64,000 nucleotides of DNA from Clostridium beijerinckii HUN142 (GCF_000621745.1 NZ_JHXK01000010.1:183394-247393), one strand, 5' to 3'; shown: positions 41,854 through 51,558, counted from the stretch's first letter. The notes: a model not told the origin generated them from the letters alone. Translations and numbers: made by a program.

Positions 41854-41867
41854 TGAAAACGGTTTTA
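41854..41867 (+). promoter_or_regulatory. cre-like operator upstream of the CAP-domain gene
   Basis: TGAAAACGGTTTTA matches the CcpA consensus TGWAANCGNTNWCA at all but one position and is nearly palindromic. It lies 60 bases before the start codon, downstream of a plausible promoter (TTGAAA near 41795, GGTAAAAT near 41816), where bound CcpA could act as a roadblock. Confidence 0.5.
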
Positions 41868-41927
41868 CAAGGGGTATGCTAACTCTATTGCAAGATAACA
41901 GAATAACAAAAGAAAAGAGGAAAACTA

Positions 41928-42890
41928 ATGAAGAAAACTTTTTTTACAAAAACGATAAGCGCAGTTATTGTAGCAGCAACAATTTCTACACTATCACCGT
42001 TAAAAGCATCCGCGGAATGGATGCAGAATGATGATAGAACATGGAGCTACAAAGAAGGCAATAAAGTAACTAAAGGATGGAAAAGTATTTCAAATGAATG
42101 GTATTATTTTAATGAAAATGGAAGAATGAAAACAGATTGGACTTATGACAAAGGAAACTGGTATTACTTAAGTAATTCAGGAGTAATGCAAGAAGGTTGG
42201 AATAATATCAATGGAATCTGGTATTATTTTAACAATATCGGAGTGATGCAAATAGGTTGGATACAAGATAATAATAAGTGGTATTATATGAATAGTAATG
42301 GAGCAATGCAAACAGGAATTCAAAATATTGCGGGTAAGATTTATTGCTTTGATGAATCAGGAGAACTAATAGAATCGTCAAATGATTCAAGCCAACTGTT
42401 AACTAATTCAGGATATAGCAGCCAGGCAAGTGCTTATAATTCAGCAGATAATAATACTGTTGATATAAATGGCTTACCTGAATTACCGAAAAACTATTCT
42501 ATAGGTATACAAACAATGGCAGAAAATAAAATTTTTGAGTTGATGAATCAAAAAAGAACTGAGGCAGGTTTAAAGCCATTAGTTATGGATAATGAGTTAG
42601 TTCAGGTAGCCAGGTATAAGAGCAATCATATGCTACAATACAATTATTTTGACCATACTACTCCAGAGGGCAATAATTGGACAAGCTGGCTAAAAGCAAT
42701 TAATTATGAATATACTACAACAGGTGAAAATATAGCATATAACAATTATGAACCGGTTGAATTATTTAATCAATGGTGGAATTCACCAGGACATAAAGCA
42801 AATATGATGAATCCTTCTTATACTAAGGTTGGCATAGGTGTAATTAGTGGTAATGATAAATATATGGGAACTCAAACTTTTTCGAACTAA
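41928..42890 (+). CDS. Secreted protein with choline-binding-type repeats and a CAP domain
   Basis: A 320-residue exported protein. A signal peptide (MKKTFFTKTISAVIVAATIS, cut likely after ASA near residue 29) is followed by about five cell-wall-binding repeats of the WYYFNENGRM type (residues about 30-145), a Ser/Asn-rich linker, and a CAP/SCP domain (about 195-320) with AENKIFELMNQKRTEAGLKPL, FDHTTPEGN, TGENIAYN and WWNSPGHKANMMNP. The repeats hold it on the wall; CAP domains are widespread in clostridial surface and spore proteins, and the activity is unknown. GAAAAGAGGAAAAC precedes the ATG. A cre-like site upstream suggests sugar-dependent expression. Confidence 0.9.
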   Translation: MKKTFFTKTISAVIVAATISTLSPLKASAEWMQNDDRTWSYKEGNKVTKGWKSISNEWYYFNENGRMKTDWTYDKGNWYYLSNSGVMQEGWNNINGIWYYFNNIGVMQIGWIQDNNKWYYMNSNGAMQTGIQNIAGKIYCFDESGELIESSNDSSQLLTNSGYSSQASAYNSADNNTVDINGLPELPKNYSIGIQTMAENKIFELMNQKRTEAGLKPLVMDNELVQVARYKSNHMLQYNYFDHTTPEGNNWTSWLKAINYEYTTTGENIAYNNYEPVELFNQWWNSPGHKANMMNPSYTKVGIGVISGNDKYMGTQTFSN

Positions 42891-42947
42891 TTCTTTGAAT
42901 AGCATATTCTTATATAAAATATACATATGGTACATAAATTAAGTGAG

Positions 42948-42983
42948 AACTGCTGATTATAAAAAATAATTAGCAGTTTTATA
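42948..42983 (+). terminator. Terminator after the CAP-domain gene
   Basis: AACTGCTGATTAT (42948-42960) pairs with ATAATTAGCAGTT (42966-42978), one mismatch, and TTATAT follows. Confidence 0.8.
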
Positions 42984-43343
42984 TAAATTGAGCAAAGATT
43001 CATCTCTATGGTATATTATCAACGGTTAAGCATGTGTAATCAGTAATAATATAGAATTATTATCGTAACTTATATACTTATTTGAATTATTATATTAATT
43101 AAATTGTACGCGCTTAAAGCAAATTGTTTAAACCTTTACAAAGGGTGCTTTATATTATATAATAAATCATACCAACGAATTATAGTAATAGTTAAATTAT
43201 TTCGTTAGATGAAGGCATTAGCAAATATAAAATTTAAGTGATGAGAAGGAAAAATGGCAATACACGAATAACTATAGTAGATAAATTATAGGAAGAAAAA
43301 AGCGGATTTGTGTGATAATGATATTCATTAAAGGAAATTATTA

Positions 43344-43400
43344 AATATTAAACCCAATATTTCGAGTGAAAATGAAAAAGGAAATATTGGGTTTAATATT
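43344..43400. other. Perfect 20-bp stem hairpin in the gap before the GntR gene
   Basis: AATATTAAACCCAATATTTC (43344-43363) is exactly inverted at 43381-43400, with a 17-base purine-rich loop. No coding gene precedes it after the terminator at 42983, and only a weak T-rich stretch follows. It might be an operator, an sRNA terminator or a relic. Nothing else was recognised in the 628-base gap, except a weaker AAAGCA and TGCTTT hairpin near 43117-43152. Confidence 0.5.
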
Positions 43401-43518
43401 TGATATAAATGGTTTTTATATGCTTTAAGAAATGCCATAGACTAGGATTAACATATTATGAACTAGAAGAAGATACTAGTCAAAACACTTATTTAAGATA
43501 AAGTGAGGAATTACAGAG

Positions 43519-44226
43519 ATGCAAACAAAGTATGAAATGGTAGTTAATATTCTAGAAAAAGAGATGTTGGAAGATAAATATAGTTTGACTAAAAAACTTC
43601 CTACAGAAGAGGAATTGATAAAAAAATTTAATGTTAGTAAAAATACTATAAGAAAAGCTATAGAAATATTAGTGAGTAAAGGCTATATTTATAGAGTCCA
43701 AGGCAGTGGTATATTTTTGAGGGAATTTGCAAAACTTGGCTGCGCGCAAATAAGAGATATTAATGGTTTATCTAAGCAATATTCTAAGGAAAAGTTAGAA
43801 AGTAAGGTTGCTGAATTTTCGTTAATTAACGCAGATGAAAGATTATCAGATAGAATGAAATGTGATATTGGCACGAAAATATATTATGTTAAAAGAGTAA
43901 GATATTTAAATGGAGATCCAATTGAAATAGAGGAATCTTACTATAATAAAGATATTATTCCTTATTTGAATGAGGAAATATGTAGTAAGTCTATATTTGA
44001 ATACATTACAAATGATTTGAAATTAAAAATAGGATTTGCGGATAGAATAATAACTTCTGAAAAGTTAACTGAAGAAGAAGCAAGTTTTTTGAACTTAGAG
44101 AAAGATGACCCGACTTTAGTTTTAAATAATACTATATTTTTAAGTAGTGGAATAGTATTTGATATTTCTGTAGAGAAATTTAACTATAGAAATATGAAAT
44201 TTATAAGCTTAACTAGCATTAACTAG
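43519..44226 (+). CDS. GntR-family (HutC/UTRA) transcriptional regulator
   Basis: A 235-residue regulator. Residues about 1-75 form the GntR winged helix (LPTEEELIKKFNVSKNTIRKAIEILVSKGYIYRVQGSGIF in pieces), and about 85-230 form the UTRA effector domain, which usually binds a sugar phosphate or amino-acid-derived ligand. AAGTGAGG precedes the ATG. No transport or catabolic operon adjoins it, so its target is unclear; the perfect hairpin 120 bases upstream is a possible autoregulatory site. It is followed by a terminator. Confidence 0.88.
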   Translation: MQTKYEMVVNILEKEMLEDKYSLTKKLPTEEELIKKFNVSKNTIRKAIEILVSKGYIYRVQGSGIFLREFAKLGCAQIRDINGLSKQYSKEKLESKVAEFSLINADERLSDRMKCDIGTKIYYVKRVRYLNGDPIEIEESYYNKDIIPYLNEEICSKSIFEYITNDLKLKIGFADRIITSEKLTEEEASFLNLEKDDPTLVLNNTIFLSSGIVFDISVEKFNYRNMKFISLTSIN

Positions 44227-44375
44227 TAATTTAATATTATGTTGTAATAGAAACTTTACATTTAAGATTCTAGTAAAATAAGTATTCAAATAGGGCTATA
44301 ACAATGTATACATTAAATTTATTTACATGAAGTAGTAATTTAAATAATTAATAGTTCTAAGTATTTTATATGAAT

Positions 44376-44416
44376 AAAAAGCCTGCACTTTGCATTAGAT
44401 AAAGGGTAGGTTTTTT
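44376..44416 (+). terminator. Terminator after the GntR gene
   Basis: AAAAAGCCTGCACTTT (44376-44391) pairs with AAAGGGTAGGTTTTTT (44401-44416), using some G-T pairs, with the T-run in the 3' arm. The rest of the 368-base gap holds a likely promoter of the next gene (TTTACA at 44521, TATAAT at 44543). Confidence 0.75.
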
Positions 44417-44594
44417 CGCCGTAATCTGCATAATATAAAAAAGATGCTTAATAAAGTTAGGAATTAATAAAACTTATCTTCAAGTAAACACTAATGAAAG
44501 ATTAAATTATGTTGCTTATTTTTACAATTGGATAAACTTTGTTATAATATTATGGTATGAGAAATTTAATAAAATAGCGAGGAGATGATCCCAA

Positions 44595-45461
44595 ATGATA
44601 AAACTTATTGCGTCAGATATGGATGGGACACTGTTGAATACAAAACATAAAATAGATAAAGAGACCGTATCTGCTATTAAGAGTGCTGAAAAGGCAGGAA
44701 TTGTATTTGCAATTTCAACAGGAAGGGAATATGATACGGTTAAACCTCTTTTGGTGGAAAATAATATAAGATGTCAATGTGTACTTATGAATGGTGCAGA
44801 GTATAGAGATGAAGATGGAAATATTCTAGAAGAGATAAATATAGAACTAAAAACTGCAACTAAAATTATAAATATACTTCAAAGAGAAAAAGTATCTGCA
44901 AGAATATTTACTAATAAAGGAATATATACTACAGATACTAAAGAGGAAGCTTTAAAGGAAATGGCATATAGAACTTTATCCTTTAATCCTGAGCTTAGTC
45001 CAGAAGAAGCCTTGGAACTTGCCAAAGTTCAACCATATTTTGTTCAACTTAATTATATTTCTGACTTGGATAAATTTTTAAGTAGCGGTATAGAAGTTAG
45101 AAAATTTGTAGCTTTTCATAAAGATATAGAGCTTATAAATAAAATGAAAAAAGTTATAGGAGAATTAAAAGGAATTGCCGTTTCATCTTCATTTAGAGAT
45201 AATATAGAAATTACAGATATAACAGCTCAAAAGGGTATTATACTTGCAAAAGTAGCTGAAAAAATGGGATTTAAAAGAGATGAAGTTTTGGTACTAGGAG
45301 ATAGTTTTAACGATTATTCTATGTTTACAGAATTTAAAGAATCGGTTGCTATGGGAAATGCTATTTCAGAAATAAAAGAAATAGCAAAGTATATAACTGA
45401 TACAAATGACAATTTAGGCGTAGCAAAAGCAATTTATAAGGTTTTAGAAGAACAAAAATAA
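44595..45461 (+). CDS. Cof-type HAD-IIB phosphatase
   Basis: A 288-residue hydrolase of the haloacid dehalogenase superfamily. The nucleophile and acid are D8 and D10 in SDMDGTLLNT; motif II is ISTGRE; motif IV is LGDSFNDYSMF. The large cap between residues about 85 and 190 is of the C2B type. Such enzymes remove phosphate from sugar phosphates or flavin precursors; which is used here is unknown. GCGAGGAGATG precedes the ATG. It is convergent with the chemoreceptor gene, sharing a two-way terminator. Confidence 0.9.
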   Translation: MIKLIASDMDGTLLNTKHKIDKETVSAIKSAEKAGIVFAISTGREYDTVKPLLVENNIRCQCVLMNGAEYRDEDGNILEEINIELKTATKIINILQREKVSARIFTNKGIYTTDTKEEALKEMAYRTLSFNPELSPEEALELAKVQPYFVQLNYISDLDKFLSSGIEVRKFVAFHKDIELINKMKKVIGELKGIAVSSSFRDNIEITDITAQKGIILAKVAEKMGFKRDEVLVLGDSFNDYSMFTEFKESVAMGNAISEIKEIAKYITDTNDNLGVAKAIYKVLEEQK

Positions 45462-45514
45462 AAAGTATAACTTAGAGGTAATTTTATTTGATTACATTTT
45501 TGTTAGTAAGGCCA

Positions 45515-45556
45515 TTAAAGGCAAAGAATTGTTATTTTTAAATTCTTTGCCTTTAA
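45515..45556. terminator. Bidirectional terminator between the HAD and chemoreceptor genes
   Basis: TTAAAGGCAAAGAATT (45515-45530) and AATTCTTTGCCTTTAA (45541-45556) are exact inverted copies with a ten-base T-rich loop. Genes converge on it from both sides. Confidence 0.85.
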
Positions 45557-45588
45557 ATAAATAATATAATCTCATAGATAAAAACCTA

Positions 45589-47292
45589 TTATTTATTTTT
45601 TAATGTATATTTTGATATTTCAGTTTTTATTATCTGGGTCTGAGAAGCTAGTTCTTCTGTAGATGCTGCTAGTTCTTCTGCTGTTGAAGAATTAGTTTGA
45701 ACTACTTGAGAAATTTGATCAGCCCTACCGGTCATTTCAGTTATGGCTTCAGTTTGATCTTCAGAAGCTATAGCTATTTCTTTCACTAGATTAGTTGTAT
45801 CATCAACATTTTTAACTATTACATCTAGTGCGGCAGCAGTCTCGGTAGCCAGCTTTTCTCCATTAGCTACTACATATAATGAATTTTTTATAATTTTAGC
45901 AGTGTTGTTTACTGCTTCAGCAGATTGTTCAGCAAGAGTTTTGACTTCTTCTGCAACTACAGCAAAACCTTTTCCAGCTTCACCAGCTCTAGCTGCTTCG
46001 ATAGCAGCATTTAATGCTAAAAGATTAGTTTGAGCAGCAATTTCTTCTATTGCTTTTATAATTTCAGCAATTTGTTTTGAACACATAGTTATTTCTTTCA
46101 TAGATTCCATCAATATTTGCATTTTTTCGTTTCCTTCTTTTACGATATGCTTTACATTAATGGAAAAACTGTTAGCTTTATCTGCATTATTAGTAGTATT
46201 ATTAACTTTTTGTAGTATTTTTTTAAAACTAGTAAAGAGTTCTTCAACTGCGCCAGCCTGATTTATAGAACCTTCAGAGAGTATTTGGGTAGTTGAAGAT
46301 AATTGTTCGGAACCATTAGAAATTAATGAGATTGATTGATCCATATTCTGAAATATAATATTTAAAGAATCAATAATATTTTTTATTGAATTTTGTATAG
46401 GAGTAAAATCGCCTATATATTCTATTGAAGTATCTAATTGTATATCTAGATCCCCATCTGCTAATCTTTCTAAAGTGCTTGTTATATCGTTAATATAAGA
46501 GAGTAACATACCTATAGAATTAGCTAAATCGCGAGACATTTCACCCATTTCATCTTTTGCGTTATATTCAGTATTTATTTTAAGATTTCCACGGGCTAAG
46601 TTTTTGGCAATATCCTTAATGTGATTAATTCCTTCAAGTAATACATCGTTTAATACCCTGGCCAACAATAGTGATATTACAATTAATATAAGCATAATAA
46701 ATGTAATAGAAATTAGTGATATACTTCTATAAGTATTTGAATTAGTAACAAAGGAATTAGCATCTGATTGGGATGCTTTAAAAAGCTTAAGTATACATTC
46801 TTCAGATTCTTTGATTTGTGAAGAGTAAGCATCTTGGCAGACCTTCATTACGGCTGGATTGGTTTTTGATTTAAGTAAATCACTTAATTTTTCTCTCTTA
46901 TCATCTAAATCCTTTACACTTGATAAAAATTCATTTAGTGAGGATTGATCTCCTTTATGTATTTCTTTTAAAATTTCTATGTTTTTCGTAAGAGTCATGG
47001 ATTCTGTATCGGCTTGTTCTAGATAAAAGTTCTTTATTCCTGGATCTGTTTCTGTGATTGATCTAAACATGTCCATTTTTATTGTTTGTAAGTTTACTCT
47101 AATATTAGAAATAGTTTCAGAAACCTTGTATGGACCATTATATAGTGAATTTGTTTGTGATGAAATGAACAATATTATGCATATCACGACTGCCATAAGA
47201 AAAGAAGTAAGTCCTAAAATTATTGAGAAAGTTATTTTAAATTTTGTATTAATAGGATAGTTACTAATAACTTTTTTTAATTTATTATACAT
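45589..47292 (-). CDS. Methyl-accepting chemotaxis protein
   Basis: A 567-residue receptor with a membrane helix at about residues 22-46, an outside four-helix-type sensor domain to about 190, a second helix near 192-213, HAMP about 213-268, and a cytoplasmic signalling domain with the hairpin tip [20 protein letters not shown] followed by [14 protein letters not shown]. The ligand is unknown; it lies next to galM and the pentose locus, so sugar taxis is a possible but weak inference. AAAGGAGAATTC precedes the ATG on the minus strand. Its leader region of 630 bases is long. Confidence 0.93.
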   Translation of the reverse strand: MYNKLKKVISNYPINTKFKITFSIILGLTSFLMAVVICIILFISSQTNSLYNGPYKVSETISNIRVNLQTIKMDMFRSITETDPGIKNFYLEQADTESMTLTKNIEILKEIHKGDQSSLNEFLSSVKDLDDKREKLSDLLKSKTNPAVMKVCQDAYSSQIKESEECILKLFKASQSDANSFVTNSNTYRSISLISITFIMLILIVISLLLARVLNDVLLEGINHIKDIAKNLARGNLKINTEYNAKDEMGEMSRDLANSIGMLLSYINDITSTLERLADGDLDIQLDTSIEYIGDFTPIQNSIKNIIDSLNIIFQNMDQSISLISNGSEQLSSTTQILSEGSINQAGAVEELFTSFKKILQKVNNTTNNADKANSFSINVKHIVKEGNEKMQILMESMKEITMCSKQIAEIIKAIEEIAAQTNLLALNAAIEAARAGEAGKGFAVVAEEVKTLAEQSAEAVNNTAKIIKNSLYVVANGEKLATETAAALDVIVKNVDDTTNLVKEIAIASEDQTEAITEMTGRADQISQVVQTNSSTAEELAASTEELASQTQIIKTEISKYTLKNK

Positions 47293-47922
47293 ATGAATTC
47301 TCCTTTAATAAAAATGCCATCAAAATAATATAAGCATTAAAATGTTTAGTAAGTTTAAGTATAAAGCTGGTAAACATTAATTTTAAAATATGTATAAATT
47401 TTGAAGAGTATTTGTATAGACTACAAAAAATATTCTAAAAGTCTGATTTTAAAATAAATTCAGTAATGTATAAATCTGAGTGTACTCAGCGTGATGAATA
47501 TCTTTTGAAGATTGATATATATTTATTTAATATACTTTAGTAACAAATTTTAACTTAGGAAATGAGCATGTTTTTCAATGCTATCGACTTTTATAGATAG
47601 CGTCGCCTTTGTAGATAGGGTAAACTTGGATATACTTTTCTTGCTTTATTTTAGTTATTATTGTACCGTTGGGTATTTTATTTAGAGTGGTGTTTATTGG
47701 AATATTTAGCGCGAAAAATTAATTTTTAAGGTAAAGTTTTGAATAGTCATATGCTCATGGAAATTCAAGCGTTTGTTTTTACGTGATTATGTGTTTTTAT
47801 TTGGGTATTCCATAGTGGCTATCCTTGTTGTATGTTTTTGTTTAGCAATTAAATCATAAAACAGAATTATCCACTATGGATTTTTTATTGAGGTAAAAAA
47901 TCTAAAAGTAATATATTATAAT
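47293..47922. other. Long gap upstream of the chemoreceptor, downstream of galM
   Basis: No gene is seen in these 630 bases. A hairpin pair CCATAGTGG (near 47811) and CCACTATGG (near 47872) may end galM transcription on the minus strand. GCTATC and GATAGC near 47580-47601 form another small stem. I looked for a c-di-GMP-I riboswitch on the minus strand, because of the chemoreceptor, but did not find its core. Some promoter for the chemoreceptor must lie here; I could not pick it. Confidence 0.4.
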
Positions 47923-48978
47923 TTACAAGGTAGAGAATTTATAAATGGTTTTATGTTTGTATACTTCTCCAGCCCTAAGTATTGGAGAGTTAAATTTACT
48001 ACAGTTTATAGAGTTAGGAAAATATTGAGTCTCTAAACAAAAACCATTTCTACGATTATAAACGGCTTTATCTTTACCTAAATCTGAACCATCAAGAAAG
48101 TTCCCGCTATAAAATTGAATTCCAGGAGTGGTTGTATAAACATCCAATACTATTCCGGAATTCTCATCAACAGCTTGAGCAGCTTTTGAGCTATCACATC
48201 CATCAGTATTTAGTACCCAGTTGTGATCGTATCCTTTTCCAAAGTCAATTTGTTCATAATCACTATTTATATTTTTGCCAATAGGAGTTAATGTTCTAAA
48301 ATCCATAGGAGTTCCATCTACTTCTATTATTTCGCCTGTAGGAATTGAAGATTTATCGTTTACTGTAAACTTATCTGCGTTTATCATTAATTTTTGATTA
48401 AGAACATCACCAGATGAGTGCCCAGATAAATTAAAGTAAGCATGGTTTGTAAGATTTACGACTGTATCTTTATCAGAAGTTGCACTATAATTTATCTCTA
48501 TAGCATTATCTTCGGTAAGCACATAAGTAACCTTAACATTAAGATTACCAGGATATCCTTCTTCACCATCTGGACTAAAATAAGAAAGTTCTAATGCATT
48601 AGGAGAGTCTTCAACTATTTTTGAATCCCATGCCACTTTATCAAAGCCTTTTACCCCACCATGCAAATGGTTTTCTCCATCGTTTTGAGCTAAAGTATAT
48701 TCTTTATCATTAAGGATGAACTTTCCATATTGAATTCTATTTCCAAAACGTCCTATTAAGGCTCCAAAGAATTTATCACCTTTTAAATAATCATCTAAAT
48801 TATCATATCCTAGCATTACATCAATAAATTTACCATCCTTATTCGCAACTAAAGATGAAACTATTGTACCTCCGTAAGTAGAAATCTCAACTTTCATTTT
48901 ATTAGAGTTTGTTAAAGTATAAATATAAACATCTTTTCCATCAGGCATTGTTCCAAAATTTTTTTTTTCTATTGCCAT
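47923..48978 (-). CDS. galM: Aldose 1-epimerase (galactose mutarotase)
   Basis: A 351-residue enzyme that interconverts alpha and beta anomers of aldoses. Motifs are STYGGTIVSSLV, GRFGNRIQYGKF, NDGENHLHGG with catalytic His, VNLTNHAYFNLSGH with the second His, DHNWVL and FCLETQYFPNS with catalytic Glu. There is no signal peptide, so it is cytoplasmic. GGAGGTG precedes the ATG on the minus strand. Its promoter is the same as that of araA, with two AraR-type sites and a cre-like site, which ties this mutarotase to arabinose rather than galactose use (inference). Confidence 0.94.
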   Translation of the reverse strand: MAIEKKNFGTMPDGKDVYIYTLTNSNKMKVEISTYGGTIVSSLVANKDGKFIDVMLGYDNLDDYLKGDKFFGALIGRFGNRIQYGKFILNDKEYTLAQNDGENHLHGGVKGFDKVAWDSKIVEDSPNALELSYFSPDGEEGYPGNLNVKVTYVLTEDNAIEINYSATSDKDTVVNLTNHAYFNLSGHSSGDVLNQKLMINADKFTVNDKSSIPTGEIIEVDGTPMDFRTLTPIGKNINSDYEQIDFGKGYDHNWVLNTDGCDSSKAAQAVDENSGIVLDVYTTTPGIQFYSGNFLDGSDLGKDKAVYNRRNGFCLETQYFPNSINCSKFNSPILRAGEVYKHKTIYKFSTL

Positions 48979-49039
48979 GATAACACCTCCATATTTAATA
49001 AATTACTACATATTTTTTAGTATACATTTACATAATTAA

Positions 49040-49099
49040 AGATATCGCTTTCATGTATGTACAAGTATATTATATTACATTAAAATTGTACATACAATT
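49040..49099 (-). promoter_or_regulatory. galM promoter with two AraR-type operators and a cre-like site
   Basis: On the minus strand, TTGTAT (49092-49097) and TATAAT (49069-49074) are 17 bases apart. One operator, TTGTACATACAA (49086-49097), covers the -35; the other, TGTATGTACAAG (49054-49065), covers the start point, 32 bp away. TGAAAGCGATATCT (minus strand of 49040-49053) fits the CcpA consensus at all but one position and adjoins it. The sites resemble the Bacillus AraR operator ATTTGTACGTACAAAT. Confidence 0.75.
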
Positions 49100-49318
49100 A
49101 CTTCTAGAAATTATTTTGGAAATATATTAAAATAATATAAGTATGTGCTTAATAATTACATTAATGGAGTAATAAAACAATAATAATTATATAGTAACAA
49201 AATAAAAAATATATATTGCGATTGAGTTTCTACATTTTAATCTTAATTGAGCACTTAGTTAACTAAAATAATAAATATAAATTTATTATTGCAATATATA
49301 TTATAAGTGGAGGGAATT

Positions 49319-50521
49319 ATGTGGAAACTAGTTATCGCTGATGACGAACCTAAAATTAGAAGAGGTATTGAGAACGTTTTAAATTGGGATAGATTTGGTA
49401 TTGAGATTGTAGGACAAGCAGAAGACGGGGAAATTGCATTACAAATTATTAAAGAAAAGAAGCCTGATATTATATTATTGGATATAAATATGCCATTCTT
49501 AAACGGTCTAAACCTGTTACAAAAGCTAAAAGAGATTGATAACAAGGGGATTGTCATTATAATAAGTGGATATGATGATTTTTCATATGCTCAAAAAGCA
49601 TTGCAGTATAATGTCTTTGATTACGTTCTAAAGCCTGTAAGTAAAAAGAACATAGAGGAGATAATAGTTAAAGTAGTAAATAAACTTACCGAAAACGAAA
49701 AAGAAAACAATTACTTAGAATGGGTAAAAAGACAATTGACTGAAAATAGAGAAGTATTACAAAAAACTTTTTTTAGCGAATGGTTTAATAATAAATTAAG
49801 TGATGAGCAAGTTTTAAAGGAAATGAGTTTTTTTGATATTGAGTTTGGAAGAAATATTGGAATTATGGTTATAAAAATTGTAGAGAAACTTAACATTGAA
49901 ATAAGTAGTAGCAATTGGAATATTGAATTGTTAGAGTTTGCAATAGCTAATATACTAAAGGATGAATTTAAAAATTTAGAGTTAAAATATATTTTTAATG
50001 ATGATAAGAGAAATATAATTTTAGTAAGTAAGATAAATGATATGGTATGGTGGATTTCCGTTGCAAAAGAAATACAGACAGAGATATATAAATATTTAAA
50101 GTGCAATGTATTAATTGAACAGGCTAGTGTTTCTAACAGCGTATTGAAGATAAAAGATGAATACACGAAAATAATAAATAGTGTTAATGAAAAAAAGAAA
50201 TGCAGTTCTATGGTTTTATTGACAATTAAATATATAGAAGATAATTATTACTCAAATGATTTAAGTATAAATTATATATCAAATAGATTAGAAGTGACAT
50301 CTTCATATTTAAGTAAATTATTAAAAAAAGAAACTGGACTATCCTTTATTGATTACCTAACTAAAATAAGAATAAAAAAAGCAATGTACATTATGGAGGA
50401 TCCGGCTATTAAAATATATGATGTAGCCGATTTAGTGGGTTATAGTAATCAACATTATTTTTGTAGAGCTTTTAAGAAAGTAGTTGGAATTTCACCAACA
50501 GAATATAAGAGGGGAAAATAG
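49319..50521 (+). CDS. YesN-type response regulator with AraC DNA-binding domain
   Basis: A 400-residue regulator. The receiver (about residues 3-120) has ADDEP, phospho-acceptor D55 in LLDINMPFLNGL and the lysine in VLKPVSK. The C-terminal 100 residues form two AraC helix-turn-helix units (SINYISNRLEVTSSYLSKLL and VADLVGYSNQHYFCRAFKK). I use ATG 49319 with GTGGAGGGA upstream; the earlier GTG lies on that site. It starts a same-strand run with a sugar-binding sensor and an ABC transporter, and its kinase partner is likely the gene at 56517. This resembles the LytS/YesN pair that controls xylose uptake in C. beijerinckii. Confidence 0.93.
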   Translation: MWKLVIADDEPKIRRGIENVLNWDRFGIEIVGQAEDGEIALQIIKEKKPDIILLDINMPFLNGLNLLQKLKEIDNKGIVIIISGYDDFSYAQKALQYNVFDYVLKPVSKKNIEEIIVKVVNKLTENEKENNYLEWVKRQLTENREVLQKTFFSEWFNNKLSDEQVLKEMSFFDIEFGRNIGIMVIKIVEKLNIEISSSNWNIELLEFAIANILKDEFKNLELKYIFNDDKRNIILVSKINDMVWWISVAKEIQTEIYKYLKCNVLIEQASVSNSVLKIKDEYTKIINSVNEKKKCSSMVLLTIKYIEDNYYSNDLSINYISNRLEVTSSYLSKLLKKETGLSFIDYLTKIRIKKAMYIMEDPAIKIYDVADLVGYSNQHYFCRAFKKVVGISPTEYKRGK

Positions 50522-50522
50522 A

Positions 50523-51470
50523 GTGAATAATAAAAGAAAGGTTATTTATTTATCTATAATTATAGGTTGTATAGTTGCGCTAATAATTTTTGCAATCTAT
50601 TTATATAAGACAAACTCTCAGAAAAAAGATACATTTATAATTGGTATGTCTCAGGCAAACCTGTATGAACCATGGAGAATAAGTATGAACAAAGAAATAC
50701 AGGAAGAAGCAAAAAAACATAGCAATATAAAAATAATTTTTAAGGATGCAGGTGGAGATGCTGAGAAGCAAAAAAAGGATATAGAAGATTTGATGAATTT
50801 TGGTGCAGATTTATTGATCGTTTCAATTAATAACTCGAAACAATTAACACCAACTGTGAGAAAAGCATATGAGTCTGTACCTGTTATATTATTGGATAGA
50901 GCTGTTGATGGATACGATTATACTTTATATATAGGAGCTGATACAAGATCTATAGGAGCGCAGGCGGGAGAGCTGATTGCTAATTTAGCCGGTAATAGCA
51001 AGGCTAATGTTATAGAAGTTCAAGGAATATTAGATTCAAGTACGGATAAAGAAATAACTAGTGGATTTAAAGAAGCAATTAGTAATCATAAAAATATTGC
51101 TATAGATAGAACTATTGTAGGCAATTGGCAGAAGAATGAAACAGAAGATAAATTAGAGGAAATATTAAAAGATGACAAGGATGTTAATATAATTTTTGCT
51201 CATAGTGATTATATGGCACTTGGAGCATATTATGCGACGGTGAGCACCAACTCAAAAAATATTAAGATAATTGGTGTTGATGGTTTAGAAGGACCTCAAG
51301 GAGGGATAGAGCTTGTTAGAAATGGTATATTGCAAGGAACATTTACATGTAAGACTGGAGGAAAAGAGGCAGTAGATTATGCAATAAAAATACTAAACAA
51401 GAAAGATGATATTCCTAAGAAAATATTATTAAAATGTAATAAAATAACTAAAGATGTTTTAAGTGATTAG
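50523..51470 (+). CDS. Membrane-anchored sugar-binding-protein-like sensor (XylFII-like)
   Basis: A 315-residue protein with one N-terminal membrane helix (residues about 8-28) and an outside ribose/galactose-type binding fold (FIIGMSQANLYEPWRISMN, GADLLIVSINNSKQL, VIGVDG-like IIGVDGLEGPQGG). The start is GTG 50523 with AGAGGGG eight bases upstream, one base after the stop of the regulator gene, so both are coupled. No lipobox is seen, unlike the transport binding protein at 51594. In C. beijerinckii the protein XylFII plays this part for xylose by touching its kinase; here it would do so for the sugar carried by the neighbouring transporter (inference). Confidence 0.85.
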   Translation: MNNKRKVIYLSIIIGCIVALIIFAIYLYKTNSQKKDTFIIGMSQANLYEPWRISMNKEIQEEAKKHSNIKIIFKDAGGDAEKQKKDIEDLMNFGADLLIVSINNSKQLTPTVRKAYESVPVILLDRAVDGYDYTLYIGADTRSIGAQAGELIANLAGNSKANVIEVQGILDSSTDKEITSGFKEAISNHKNIAIDRTIVGNWQKNETEDKLEEILKDDKDVNIIFAHSDYMALGAYYATVSTNSKNIKIIGVDGLEGPQGGIELVRNGILQGTFTCKTGGKEAVDYAIKILNKKDDIPKKILLKCNKITKDVLSD

Positions 51471-51558
51471 ACATATAATTTTTGTGGGTTGGTAAAAGTA
51501 TACAAAAGTGCTGATTAATGCAAATACAATTTATAAGTATGAGTATATAATTAATTCA

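Noticed and set aside
41795..42031. 78-codon ORF upstream of and overlapping the CAP-domain gene
   Set aside because: It lacks a ribosome site, runs out of frame into a clearly real signal-peptide protein and spans the promoter and cre-like site.
43104..43120. AraR operator before the GntR gene (TTGTACGCGC)
   Set aside because: Only one half fits, without symmetry, and it is far from any sugar gene.
47560..47650. c-di-GMP-I riboswitch in the chemoreceptor leader
   Set aside because: The stem near GGCGACGC and GATAGC suggested it, but the conserved GGCAAACC and tetraloop-receptor parts are missing.
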